From Natronoarchaeum philippinense (GTDB lineage: Archaea > Halobacteriota > Halobacteria > Halobacteriales > Natronoarchaeaceae): a stretch of DNA of 45,294 bases. This document shows positions 1-7,322 of the stretch, one piece after another. Numbering within the stretch: the first letter of the stretch is position 1; the number at the start of each line of letters is the position of its first letter. The DNA is taken from contig NZ_OBEJ01000009.1 of NCBI RefSeq assembly GCF_900215575.1, positions 1 through 45,294 of the forward strand, in the 5' to 3' direction. Both the position numbers and the translations under genes were made by a program. Below the pieces are notes generated by a model, which saw only the letters and a list, made by a program, of their open reading frames with translations, did not search any database and was not told the DNA's origin.

Positions 1-95
1 CGCCCACCAGCATGCAGAGGACGCCATCCGCAACCGCGAACCGTTCACGACGGCCTATTACGTACTTCGAGCGGCACGCATCTTCCGCGCGGAAG
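1..95. repeat. Terminal direct repeat marking a circular genome
   Basis: Bases 1-95 are identical to 45200-45294. The reading frame of a zinc-finger gene continues without interruption across the join. This shows directly that the linear window is a cut-open circle (or a circularly permuted or assembly-overlapped molecule) of about 45,199 bp. Whether virions carry a terminal redundancy cannot be told from one sequence. Confidence 0.95.
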
Positions 96-199
96 GCAAG
101 CACGACGTCGAACTCGACCACCACCGACTGTTCGACGAGGTCGTCGATCGAACTCCCATCCGCGATGCGCTCACGCAGGCCGTGATCCTCGACGACTGA
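2..199 (+). CDS. 3' part of zinc-finger protein that crosses the circular join
   Basis: This is the C-terminal 65 codons of the gene starting at 44781. The frame reads GCC CAC CAG from base 2 and stops with TGA at 197-199. This part holds an HQHAED segment and the tail ending in QAVILDD. The whole protein has about 236 residues and several Cys pairs in its N-terminal part (see 44781-45294). Function not recognised. It is followed after 20 bases by the gene at 220. Confidence 0.8.
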   Translation, partial: AHQHAEDAIRNREPFTTAYYVLRAARIFRAEGKHDVELDHHRLFDEVVDRTPIRDALTQAVILDD

Positions 200-219
200 C
201 GGCGCCGGCCCACCCTAAC

Positions 220-564
220 ATGTCCTCGGAGAACATCCCCAGAGAGCCGAGTGCGTACCGCCCGACGCTGCATTTCAAGGAACGCTTCGAGGACGCGTTC
301 GACGACCACCGGCGCCACTTGGACGGCGACATCGTCCGGCGCTGTATCACGGACGGCGAGGTCGTCACGCAGGGCCGCAACGCCGCTCGGTTCGTCGAGG
401 ACATCGAGGGCGTCACGTACGCGATCGTCGTCAACCCGCGTTCTCGCTGTGTCGCCAGCGGGTACCCGGTCTCGTTGGACTGGGACAGCGCCGCCGAATC
501 GGGGCGCTGGACCGAGTCGCAGTTAGAAGACATCAACGCGTTTCTCACGGACACATCCCGATGA
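220..564 (+). CDS. Small DUF4258-like protein
   Basis: 114 residues. The middle reads HFKERFEDAF, then IVRRCITDGEVV, a conserved-looking Arg, then a beta-rich YAIVVNPRSR and VASGYPV. This order (His-x-x-x-Arg helix, I-x-x-G-x-V turn, paired strands ending in a Tyr-Pro) resembles the DUF4258 / RelE-like small fold seen in toxins and mobile elements; that is my recollection of the family pattern, not a search. No antitoxin-like partner is adjacent. It follows the join-spanning zinc protein by 20 bases and may be its operon partner. A stand-alone conserved viral protein is equally possible. Confidence 0.6.
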   Translation: MSSENIPREPSAYRPTLHFKERFEDAFDDHRRHLDGDIVRRCITDGEVVTQGRNAARFVEDIEGVTYAIVVNPRSRCVASGYPVSLDWDSAAESGRWTESQLEDINAFLTDTSR

Positions 565-1005
565 CGTCGTAAGTCCCAGACGGGCAGATCGAGGGCACTG
601 CATCGCTTCGGGACCCGCTGACCCACCCAACCAGTCTCCCCGTGGTACCGGCCAAACTGTCACAGTTCTCGGTGGGATGACGCGGCGTCCTGACTCTGCC
701 GGGCACTGTCCGCCGGCCCGATCACTCGTGGCACAACCGCGAGCCGGGCGCAGCGGCGGTCGCGGTACCCAATCCGTCCCGGTCACATGCTCCACCGAGC
801 ATCCCCTTTCGATACTGACTGCCCGACGCTGAGAAGGACAACCACCGCGAGCGCACAATCCGTTAGTTGTGGACCGCCGCGGCGATCGTCGGTTCAAATC
901 CGACCTCGGGCGTTTTATCATGCACCTACCAGACGATGCGCGAGCCACTCGACCCGCTTGCGCACGATACGACCACCGCGTCGGCGTCGACGCCAACGAT
1001 GCATC
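565..1005. other. 441-bp non-coding stretch before the structural operon
   Basis: No convincing gene on either strand; the open frames here lack acidic haloarchaeal composition. It holds the tRNA-like element at 821-912, a T-rich run (TTTTATC, 913-919) directly after it, and a 12-bp palindrome GGCGTCGACGCC at 983-994 just upstream of the first structural-operon gene. A promoter for the rightward late operon is expected here but I cannot place a clear TATA box at the right distance from 1006. Packaging or attachment sites could also lie here. Confidence 0.5.
821..912 (+). tRNA. tRNA-like cloverleaf, probably degenerate or an attachment site
   Basis: The T arm is textbook: stem GTCGG 888-892, loop TTCAAAT, stem CCGAC 900-904. 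Acceptor GCCCGA 821-826 pairs with TCGGGC 906-911, with G912 as discriminator. CGCT 827-830 pairs with AGCG 850-853 (D arm, 19-nt loop, too large). CACAA 854-858 pairs with TTGTG 867-871 (anticodon arm, but an 8-nt loop TCCGTTAG with no clear anticodon). A 16-nt variable region recalls class II tRNAs, and G912 recalls archaeal tRNA-Ser. A T-run follows. It may be a decayed tRNA, a tRNA-like RNA, or an attP carrying the 3' half of a host tRNA gene. Confidence 0.5.
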
Positions 1006-1338
1006 ATGAGCACGACAACTCCCAGCCGGCCATGGTACTGCGTCGACAGGCTCGTCGACGAGTACGTCCGGATCGCGGTCTCGCAGGACGGAGGCAATGA
1101 TCTTCGGATGCTTAAGGCGCTCAAGATCGTCCGCAGCATCCTCGTCATCGCGGCGATCGGCACGATCTCCATCTACGCGCTGTACCTCGGCGCCGACCCG
1201 ACACTCGTCGCCGGCCTCAGCCTCCCGTCGCTCGCGGCCTACGCCGGCGTCGAGGCAGCCGACTACGGTGCGCTCGTCCAAGGCTTCCGCGAGGCACAGG
1301 CCAAATCGCAGTCCACCGACGACACGGAGGGGTCCTAA
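1006..1338 (+). CDS. Small membrane protein, two predicted helices
   Basis: 110 residues from the ATG at 1006; a longer upstream frame would run back through the tRNA-like element and is basic and Arg-rich, unlike viral proteins here, so this start is preferred. After a soluble N-terminus there are two hydrophobic stretches, SILVIAAIGTISIYALYL and LVAGLSLPSLAAYAGV, then a polar tail. First gene of the rightward structural block. Two-helix proteins near terminase genes are sometimes holins in bacterial phages, but no lysis system is recognisable here, so I leave the function open. Confidence 0.7.
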   Translation: MSTTTPSRPWYCVDRLVDEYVRIAVSQDGGNDLRMLKALKIVRSILVIAAIGTISIYALYLGADPTLVAGLSLPSLAAYAGVEAADYGALVQGFREAQAKSQSTDDTEGS

Positions 1339-1339
1339 G

Positions 1340-1588
1340 ATGCCAGATCTTCCTGACGGCGCCACCGAGGACGAGACCGAGCGTGACGGGTTCTTATCGT
1401 ATGCCATCGAGTGGCACGCATTCGCCCACGGCGTCTACGACGGGATGCGGACGCCCAAAGCCCGCCCGGGCGAGCTCCCCGACATCGAGGACGTCCAGCA
1501 GGAACCGCACTACTTCAAGGGCGGCTACGTCATCGGGACGCTGCTCCAGCTCCTGATCCTCGCCGCCTTCGGCTCCGCACTGTTCTGA
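1340..1588 (+). CDS. Small protein with C-terminal membrane anchor
   Basis: 82 residues. ATG at 1340 comes one base after the previous stop, with a GGAGG at the end of the upstream gene as ribosome binding site. The N-terminal 60 residues are acidic and soluble; the end GTLLQLLILAAFGSALF is a single hydrophobic helix running to the C-terminus. Probably translated together with the two-helix protein before it. Function unknown. Confidence 0.7.
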   Translation: MPDLPDGATEDETERDGFLSYAIEWHAFAHGVYDGMRTPKARPGELPDIEDVQQEPHYFKGGYVIGTLLQLLILAAFGSALF

Positions 1589-1590
1589 CC

Positions 1591-1728
1591 ATGACCTTCC
1601 GCTGTGTCGGCTGTGATCAAGACGTGCCCTTCGACCCTGCGGGCGAGACCGAGGACGGCGAACCGCTGTGTAACCCTTGCGACACAACACGCCCACGAGT
1701 TCGGACGCCGTGGGGGTGGACAGACTGA
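1591..1728 (+). CDS. Zinc-ribbon microprotein
   Basis: 45 residues. Two Cys pairs, CVGC near the N-terminus and CNPC about 22 residues later, form a zinc-ribbon pattern. ATG at 1591 follows the previous stop by two bases. It is one of more than a dozen small Cys-pair proteins in this genome. Target unknown; such proteins usually bind nucleic acid or protein partners. Confidence 0.65.
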   Translation: MTFRCVGCDQDVPFDPAGETEDGEPLCNPCDTTRPRVRTPWGWTD

Positions 1729-1747
1729 CCAACGGCATCCTGCACGC

Positions 1748-2149
1748 ATGACTAATGTCTTCGTCGAACCGGACGACACGGCAGCGCAGCTACGCGAGTA
1801 CGTCCGGTCGAACCCCGGCGTCCGAAAGGACGAGTACGACTACGACGACGTCGACCCTGTCGAAGGCGCGTGCTACCTGCTCGCCGAGGCCTACTTCCAT
1901 GCCACCAGTGGGCGCGACGCCTTCGATGTCTACCGCCTCGACTGGAGCGAGGTATCCCCGGACTACGAGGGCGCCCACTGGTTTCTCCGTCGCACCGCGG
2001 ACGACATCGTCGTCGACCTCTCGCTCCCGACGCCGGAGGACGGCGTCGATGTGCCCTGGGACGTGGCGCGACACCGTGCGTTTATCACCGGCTACACGCC
2101 CTCGAACCGCACGCAAACCGCGCTCTCGGCTCTCGGACTGGAATCCTAG
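1748..2149 (+). CDS. Conserved-looking protein, faintly YunG-like
   Basis: 133 residues. Order of features: GACYLLAEAYFHAT (Cys in a helix), later HWFLRR, IVVDLSLPT, and ARHRAFITGYTPSNRTQTAL. A Cys-helix followed by His-Trp and an Asp-containing strand faintly recalls the YunG-type papain-like fold, but I hold this weakly. It sits directly before the small terminase gene, a position that in tailed viruses often holds DNA-packaging accessory genes. Confidence 0.6.
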   Translation: MTNVFVEPDDTAAQLREYVRSNPGVRKDEYDYDDVDPVEGACYLLAEAYFHATSGRDAFDVYRLDWSEVSPDYEGAHWFLRRTADDIVVDLSLPTPEDGVDVPWDVARHRAFITGYTPSNRTQTALSALGLES

Positions 2150-2163
2150 ATGCAATCAACCCC

Positions 2164-2802
2164 ATGAACGACGAGAGTGACGATGCTGAGCGCTGTCCGG
2201 GAACGAACCGGGAAGGCGAGCCGTGCGGCCATCCAGCCGGCTGGGGCACCGACAACGACTCGGGACCCTGCAAGTTCCATGGCGGCGCCGGCGGCTCCGG
2301 TGGCGCACGCGAAGGCGCCGGCGCACCCGAGGGCAACACGAACGGCGTCACGCACGGCGCCTACGCCGATCACAACTCGTACTACCAAGATGTCCTCGAC
2401 GACGACCTCCGGGAGTTCGTCGACGACGTCTTCGCGGACTACCTCGACCGCTACCGTGATCTCCATGGAGACCCCCCGCTGGGGATCGAGTCGGAGCTCT
2501 TCCGTATCGCCGTCACGCACGCGAAGGACATCGGCCTCGATCGGTGGGCCGACGAGAAGCCCGAGGGACTAGAGAGCGGCCACCCGCTCGTTGACGAGGA
2601 GACCGAGATCGTGCCGATCGGCGAGGGCGAGATCGAGAGCCAACGACGGTACCGCGAGTCGGTCGTGCTGGCCGCGCAAAAGAAGCTCTCGAACGACCGC
2701 AGGATGTGGCTGAAAGACCTCGGGCTCCTGGAAGACCCTGACTCGCAGGACGCCCAAGCAAAGGAAGACGTTGCTGATGCCCTGCGCGATGTGTTGCAAT
2801 GA
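2164..2802 (+). CDS. terS: Terminase small subunit (putative)
   Basis: 212 residues. The N-terminus carries CPGTNREGEPC and later CKFHGGAG, a Cys/His zinc-knuckle-like pattern with the HGG element common in small terminase-type proteins of haloarchaeal viruses. The rest is helical and highly charged, with a final helix near DVADALRDVLQ. It overlaps the large subunit start by 4 bases (ATGA), as expected for the packaging pair. It should recognise viral DNA and load the large subunit. The assignment rests on position and the N-terminal motif. Confidence 0.75.
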   Translation: MNDESDDAERCPGTNREGEPCGHPAGWGTDNDSGPCKFHGGAGGSGGAREGAGAPEGNTNGVTHGAYADHNSYYQDVLDDDLREFVDDVFADYLDRYRDLHGDPPLGIESELFRIAVTHAKDIGLDRWADEKPEGLESGHPLVDEETEIVPIGEGEIESQRRYRESVVLAAQKKLSNDRRMWLKDLGLLEDPDSQDAQAKEDVADALRDVLQ

Positions 2803-4418
2803 GCACGACTACCAGCTCCGACGCCGGCGTCGACGTCGACACGATCCGCGAGGTTATGGCGCAGTACGCGCCGTCGACGGGCCCGGATCGCTACGCCCGG
2901 TTCATCGAGGACCTGCTCGACCTGGAGCGGACGTTCGTTCAGGACCACATCCTCGCAGCGCTCCACGAACACGAGCAGGTGGTTGTCTCGGCGGCCAACG
3001 GCGTCGGGAAGAGCTATATCGCAGCGGCGGGCGGTGTCGCCGGGCTGCACTGCAACCCGGACACGATCGTCAACGTCACCGCGGGGACGAGCGGGACGCT
3101 GAAGACGAACATCTGGAAGCCCGCCCGCAGCCTCTACCGTGACAGCCCGCTTCCCGAGATGTTCGGCGGGCGCACGATGGACGGCGACCGCGAGATCCGC
3201 ACCGGTTTGGACGACGAGTGGTTCTTCGAGTGCGTCTCCCCGCGATACCCCGATGACCTTCAGGGCCCGCACAACGACCACGTCATCTATATCGTCGAGG
3301 AAGCGGACAAGCCCGGCGTCACGGCTGACCACATCGAGAGTGTCCGGTCGACTGCGACGGACGCTGACGACCGCGTCCTCGTCATCTCAAACCCGCCGGA
3401 CGGGTCGGGAAACATCGTCCACCAACTGATCGAGAACGACGAGTGGCACCACCTCCAGTTCCCGACCTGGGAGTGCCACAACGTCCGCATCGACCGCGGC
3501 CTTGATCAGGGTGAGGAGATTGGCGGGCTCGCCACCACTCACAAGCTGCGGAAGGACTGGCGTGAGTACCACGACGAAGAGTGGCCCGGGCTGGAGCAGG
3601 CGATCCGCTGGTCGGATCCGTGGCTCGGCGCCGATCCCGAAAATCGCAGCGCTGTCCTCCCTGAGAACCTCAACGAACTCCCGAACGACGAGTTCCGCGA
3701 GGATCTCCACTCGTTGTGGTATCGCCGGCGCTGCGGGATCGTCCCGCCGGGCGGCGCCAGCGTGCTCCGGCCGATCGAGCCCGGCGATGTCCGTTCGGCG
3801 TACGACCGAAAGCCCGGCCAGGTCAGGGAGACGCCCCAGGCGGTCGGGATCGACGTTGCCCGGACGACGGACAGCACCGTGATGATCGGACTGCACGATC
3901 TCGAGCTGCGTGTCCACTACGCCGAGCAGGGCGACAACCACGAGCAACAGAAGCCCGAGGTCGTCGACGGGACGGCGTCGACGCCCGGGCTGAGCGAGTG
4001 GCCGAATCCCGATGTCGCCGTGGACAAGGGCTACGCACCCGGCTTCCACGACTACGTCAACGACCGGTGCCCGAACGTGACGGGGTTCCAGAACGGCACG
4101 AAGCCCGTGGCGATGACACGCTGGAAAGACAAGTGGGCAGAGGCGCTCCACCACTTCGGCGAGTTCCTCGAACAGGGCGGCAGTATCGCCAACTCAGAGC
4201 TTCGGAAAGAGGCACTGGCCGCGGCTCGCGTCATCCAGTACGAGGAACGAACGCTCGACAGCCGTGGGAAGAATGGCGCCGAAGTCTATCAGGCGACGTC
4301 GAAGGACGCGATCAAAGAGGAGCTCGGTCACTCGCCGGACTACCTCGACGCCGCGCTGATGGCGCTGTGGGTCGACCGCGTCGACTTCGAGGAAGAGAAG
4401 CCCTCACCAACTTGGTAA
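2799..4418 (+). CDS. terL: Terminase large subunit
   Basis: 539 residues, normal for the family. Walker A is SAANGVGKS (around residue 70); Walker B is VIYIVEEAD (around 165), followed by a coupling motif region VISNPP. The C-terminal RNase H-like nuclease begins with GIDVARTTDST (around residue 350) and has further acids in PNPDVAVDKGY and the late DYLDAALMA. It powers DNA packaging into the prohead and cuts the concatemer. Start overlaps terS by 4 bases. Six bases separate it from the portal gene. Confidence 0.93.
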   Translation: MSTTTSSDAGVDVDTIREVMAQYAPSTGPDRYARFIEDLLDLERTFVQDHILAALHEHEQVVVSAANGVGKSYIAAAGGVAGLHCNPDTIVNVTAGTSGTLKTNIWKPARSLYRDSPLPEMFGGRTMDGDREIRTGLDDEWFFECVSPRYPDDLQGPHNDHVIYIVEEADKPGVTADHIESVRSTATDADDRVLVISNPPDGSGNIVHQLIENDEWHHLQFPTWECHNVRIDRGLDQGEEIGGLATTHKLRKDWREYHDEEWPGLEQAIRWSDPWLGADPENRSAVLPENLNELPNDEFREDLHSLWYRRRCGIVPPGGASVLRPIEPGDVRSAYDRKPGQVRETPQAVGIDVARTTDSTVMIGLHDLELRVHYAEQGDNHEQQKPEVVDGTASTPGLSEWPNPDVAVDKGYAPGFHDYVNDRCPNVTGFQNGTKPVAMTRWKDKWAEALHHFGEFLEQGGSIANSELRKEALAAARVIQYEERTLDSRGKNGAEVYQATSKDAIKEELGHSPDYLDAALMALWVDRVDFEEEKPSPTW

Positions 4419-4424
4419 CTTTTC

Positions 4425-6380
4425 ATGAGTTCAAACACACAGAACGGCGAGCAGCCGGACGCTGGCGAGATCGCCGTCCGGGCGAACGCCGTCATCGACG
4501 GTCTGCGGTGGTCGCTCGCAAACGAGCTCGGCGATTCCGGGCATGACGACCGTGACTGGTACGACACCTTCGGCTGGCCGAACCGCGGCAACAACGCCGA
4601 CTGGGACGCCGACAACTACTACGCGCTCTACCTGCGCAACGCCTACGCGTACGCCGTCGTCGCCCAGAAGCCGAAGACGACGTGGAAGCACGCGCCGGAG
4701 GTCCGCGATCGCGCCGATCAGGACGAAGACGCCCAGCGCGACCCGACCGAGTTCGAGCGGTCGATCACCAAGCTCGATCGAGAGCACGATCTCTGGCACT
4801 ACGCCCACCGGGTCGACCGGATGGCCGGGATCGGCCGGCACGGGCTGCTGGTGATCGACTACGCTGACACGAACGGTCCGGAGGACTTCGAGGCGCCGTT
4901 CACTGGCGTCGAGAACGCGTCGGGCCTCGACATGATCAACGGCTACCGGGTCTACCCGGAGCCGATGATCGAGGACATCGAGTGGGGCGCGCCCGGCTCG
5001 GACCGCTGGGGTAAGCCGGTCGAGTACCAGATCGACCTCGGCGACGACGCCGACGCCGGCACGCAGGATGAGGAGAACACGACGCTCACCATCCACCACT
5101 CGCGGGTGATCGACGTCCCGGCGCGCGTCTTGGACGACGACGAGACGCGTGCCCGACCGCGACAGGAGCCCGTCGTCAACAACATCCTCGACATCGAGAA
5201 GGCGCTCGGCTCGACGGCCGAGCTGTCCTACCGTGCTGCCGACTACGGCCTGAACGTCAACCTCGACCCGGACAAGGTCGACACGTCGGGCGACGCGCTC
5301 GACATGATGGAGGAGGACCTACAGGACTGGTATCACGGTCTGCAGCCGTTCCTTCGCACAACCGGCGCCGAGGTCAACCGCCTTGGCGGCGAGGTGAAGG
5401 ACCCGACTGGGATCGTCGACAACGAAGTGCGCGCGATCTCGACGCAGACGGGCATCCCGCAGCGCGTCCTCGAGGGCGCATCGCTGGGCGAGCTCGCCAG
5501 CGCCGAGAAAGACGAGCGGCAGTACCTCAGCATGATCGGCGAGCGCCAGCAGCAGTACGCCGAGCCCTACATCGCCCGGGCGGTCATCAACCACCACATC
5601 GACGACGGCGTCCTGCCGGAGCCTGCTGGCGAGTGGTTCGACTTCATCTGGCCGGACCTCACCGAGCTCTCCGAACAGGAGGAAGCCAACATCCAAGAGA
5701 CGCGGTCATCGACGGTGGCCAACCTGCAGGCGGCGGTCCCGGGCCTGAGTGGCGAGCGCGCCGAACGGTTCGTCGAGAAGGGCGAGTTCCCCGAGCGCGA
5801 GGACACCACCAGTAACGCACCGCTCGACGAGGACGACCCGCGCGTCCAGCAGTCGTTCCAAGCGCTCACCGGCACGGCGAACGCCACTCGCTACGAGGCC
5901 GGCGGCTGGGTTGCGACGCCTGACGGGAAGGGCCTCGTCGACGACGCCGTCCAAGAGGGCACCGTCGACGGGATGGAGGCCAGCAGCGAGTCGCCCGTGT
6001 ACGCCGTGATCATGCTCGATGAGACGGCGGTCAACTTCTACCATGCCGGTGACCTCGAGGCGGCCGAGGGGCCGGACGTCGACGTTGCGGACCCGGCGGC
6101 CGATGTCGTAGAGGCGAACAGCACCACCAGCACGCTGGCCGCGTGGCTGGATGTTCTCGGCGCCGACATCACGGCCAACGACTGGTCGATGCCGCCGTCT
6201 TGGCGACAGTCCGAGACGCCGGCGCGCGTGATCCTGCTGGATGCGTGGTCGTCGATGGGTGCGCAGTTCGACTGCGGCGGCGCGTGCTGCATGGGCGAAC
6301 TGAAGGATGAGGAATTGTGTGCCTCAATGAAAGATTCCGCGTTGGGGACCACTGCTTGGAGAGGGGGATGGGCCGACTGA
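4425..6380 (+). CDS. Portal protein (DUF1073 / phage_portal_3 type)
   Basis: 651 residues. The N-terminal part has YYALYLRNAYAYAVVAQKP and FERSITKLDREHDLWHYAHR with GIGRHGLLVIDY, matching the portal family whose members start with an arriving-subunit helix and a clip region. A segment with TQTGIPQRVLEGASLGELA follows, typical of the portal wing. The last 160 residues are a separate C-terminal region (GGWVATPDGKG, then ILLDAWSSMG, a CGGACC pair and TTAWRGGW) that I recall from other haloarchaeal proviral portals. Twelve portal subunits would form the DNA channel at one vertex. Its stop overlaps the MuF-like start (TGATG). Confidence 0.85.
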   Translation: MSSNTQNGEQPDAGEIAVRANAVIDGLRWSLANELGDSGHDDRDWYDTFGWPNRGNNADWDADNYYALYLRNAYAYAVVAQKPKTTWKHAPEVRDRADQDEDAQRDPTEFERSITKLDREHDLWHYAHRVDRMAGIGRHGLLVIDYADTNGPEDFEAPFTGVENASGLDMINGYRVYPEPMIEDIEWGAPGSDRWGKPVEYQIDLGDDADAGTQDEENTTLTIHHSRVIDVPARVLDDDETRARPRQEPVVNNILDIEKALGSTAELSYRAADYGLNVNLDPDKVDTSGDALDMMEEDLQDWYHGLQPFLRTTGAEVNRLGGEVKDPTGIVDNEVRAISTQTGIPQRVLEGASLGELASAEKDERQYLSMIGERQQQYAEPYIARAVINHHIDDGVLPEPAGEWFDFIWPDLTELSEQEEANIQETRSSTVANLQAAVPGLSGERAERFVEKGEFPEREDTTSNAPLDEDDPRVQQSFQALTGTANATRYEAGGWVATPDGKGLVDDAVQEGTVDGMEASSESPVYAVIMLDETAVNFYHAGDLEAAEGPDVDVADPAADVVEANSTTSTLAAWLDVLGADITANDWSMPPSWRQSETPARVILLDAWSSMGAQFDCGGACCMGELKDEELCASMKDSALGTTAWRGGWAD

Positions 6381-7318
6381 TGGCCGCCACGCACACCCAC
6401 CCGCCGACGGCCAACCGACGAGGGCGGGCGACGTCGACGGTCGTTGAGGAGCAGTTCCTCGACGAGATGCGGCGGCGCTGGCGTCGCGTCCGTGGCCTCG
6501 TCCGGCGGACGATCGGCTACGAGAACGACGCCCTCGGACTGCGTGCGAACGCCGACGAGCGCGAGGCGTTCGACTTCCCGACTGACCGCGGGAAGACCGA
6601 GCAGTTCGTCCGGTGGCTGCGCCGGGCGCTGCGCGACGAGATCCTCGCGCCGATCGACGCCGACGCGGTCGCCGATGGCAGTCACTGGACGGCGGCGTAC
6701 ATCCGGTCTGCGGTCACCCGAGGCGCCAACCAAGCGACGGGGTTGCTCTTCCAGCGCGGCGCCAGCGTCGAGAACATCCCCGACGCGGAGCTGCCCGAGC
6801 GCCCGATCTACGCCAAGACGCTCCGCGATCTCTACACGCGGACCTACGAGAACCTCGAATCGATCACCGATGAGGCGGCGCCGCAGGTTCGGGAGATCGT
6901 CACGCGGGGGTTCGCCGAGGGGTGGCACCCGCGGAAGATGGCGCGTGAGGTGACCGGCGAACTACGCGACATCCAGCGGACGCGTGCCGAAACCTTCTGC
7001 CGGACGGAGACGATCCACGCCCACAGCGAGTCGACGCTCACGACCTACGAGCGCGCCGGCGTCGACACCGTCAGTCACGGCGAGTGGCAGGCGACCCAGG
7101 ACGACCGGACGTGCTCGTTCTGCCGGCGGCTCTCCGGCGCCGCGCTCGCGATCGACGAGATGCGATCGGGCGCCGTCGAGTGGCGCGGCCAGGTCTACCG
7201 GCTGCAGCCGCCGGCGCACCCGAACGGTCGGTGTGTGATCCTGCCGAGCGTCGGTGGCGAGCCGCCGACGTCGCCGCTGGCCGAGCGCGTTCCGGGAACT
7301 GTGCTTTCAGGAGCCTGA
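6380..7318 (+). CDS. MuF-like head morphogenesis protein
   Basis: 312 residues from the ATG overlapping the portal stop; an ATG at 6368 in the same frame would add four residues but sits with no spacing from the GAGAGGGGG element, so 6380 is preferred. The C-terminal half shows RTRAETFCRTETIHAHSE, then WQATQDDRTCSFCRRLSG and HPNGRCVILP, the ordered hallmarks of the phage Mu gpF / SPP1 gp7 family (a Cys pair and a terminal H-x-N-x-R-C). These minor head proteins attach to the portal and may be injected. A long helical region precedes it. Confidence 0.88.
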   Translation: MAATHTHPPTANRRGRATSTVVEEQFLDEMRRRWRRVRGLVRRTIGYENDALGLRANADEREAFDFPTDRGKTEQFVRWLRRALRDEILAPIDADAVADGSHWTAAYIRSAVTRGANQATGLLFQRGASVENIPDAELPERPIYAKTLRDLYTRTYENLESITDEAAPQVREIVTRGFAEGWHPRKMAREVTGELRDIQRTRAETFCRTETIHAHSESTLTTYERAGVDTVSHGEWQATQDDRTCSFCRRLSGAALAIDEMRSGAVEWRGQVYRLQPPAHPNGRCVILPSVGGEPPTSPLAERVPGTVLSGA

Positions 7319-7322
7319 TACC

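Noticed and set aside
1006-1588. Holin/lysis cassette
   Set aside because: Only membrane helices are visible; no endolysin or protease partner nearby, and haloarchaeal lysis genes are not defined by these features.
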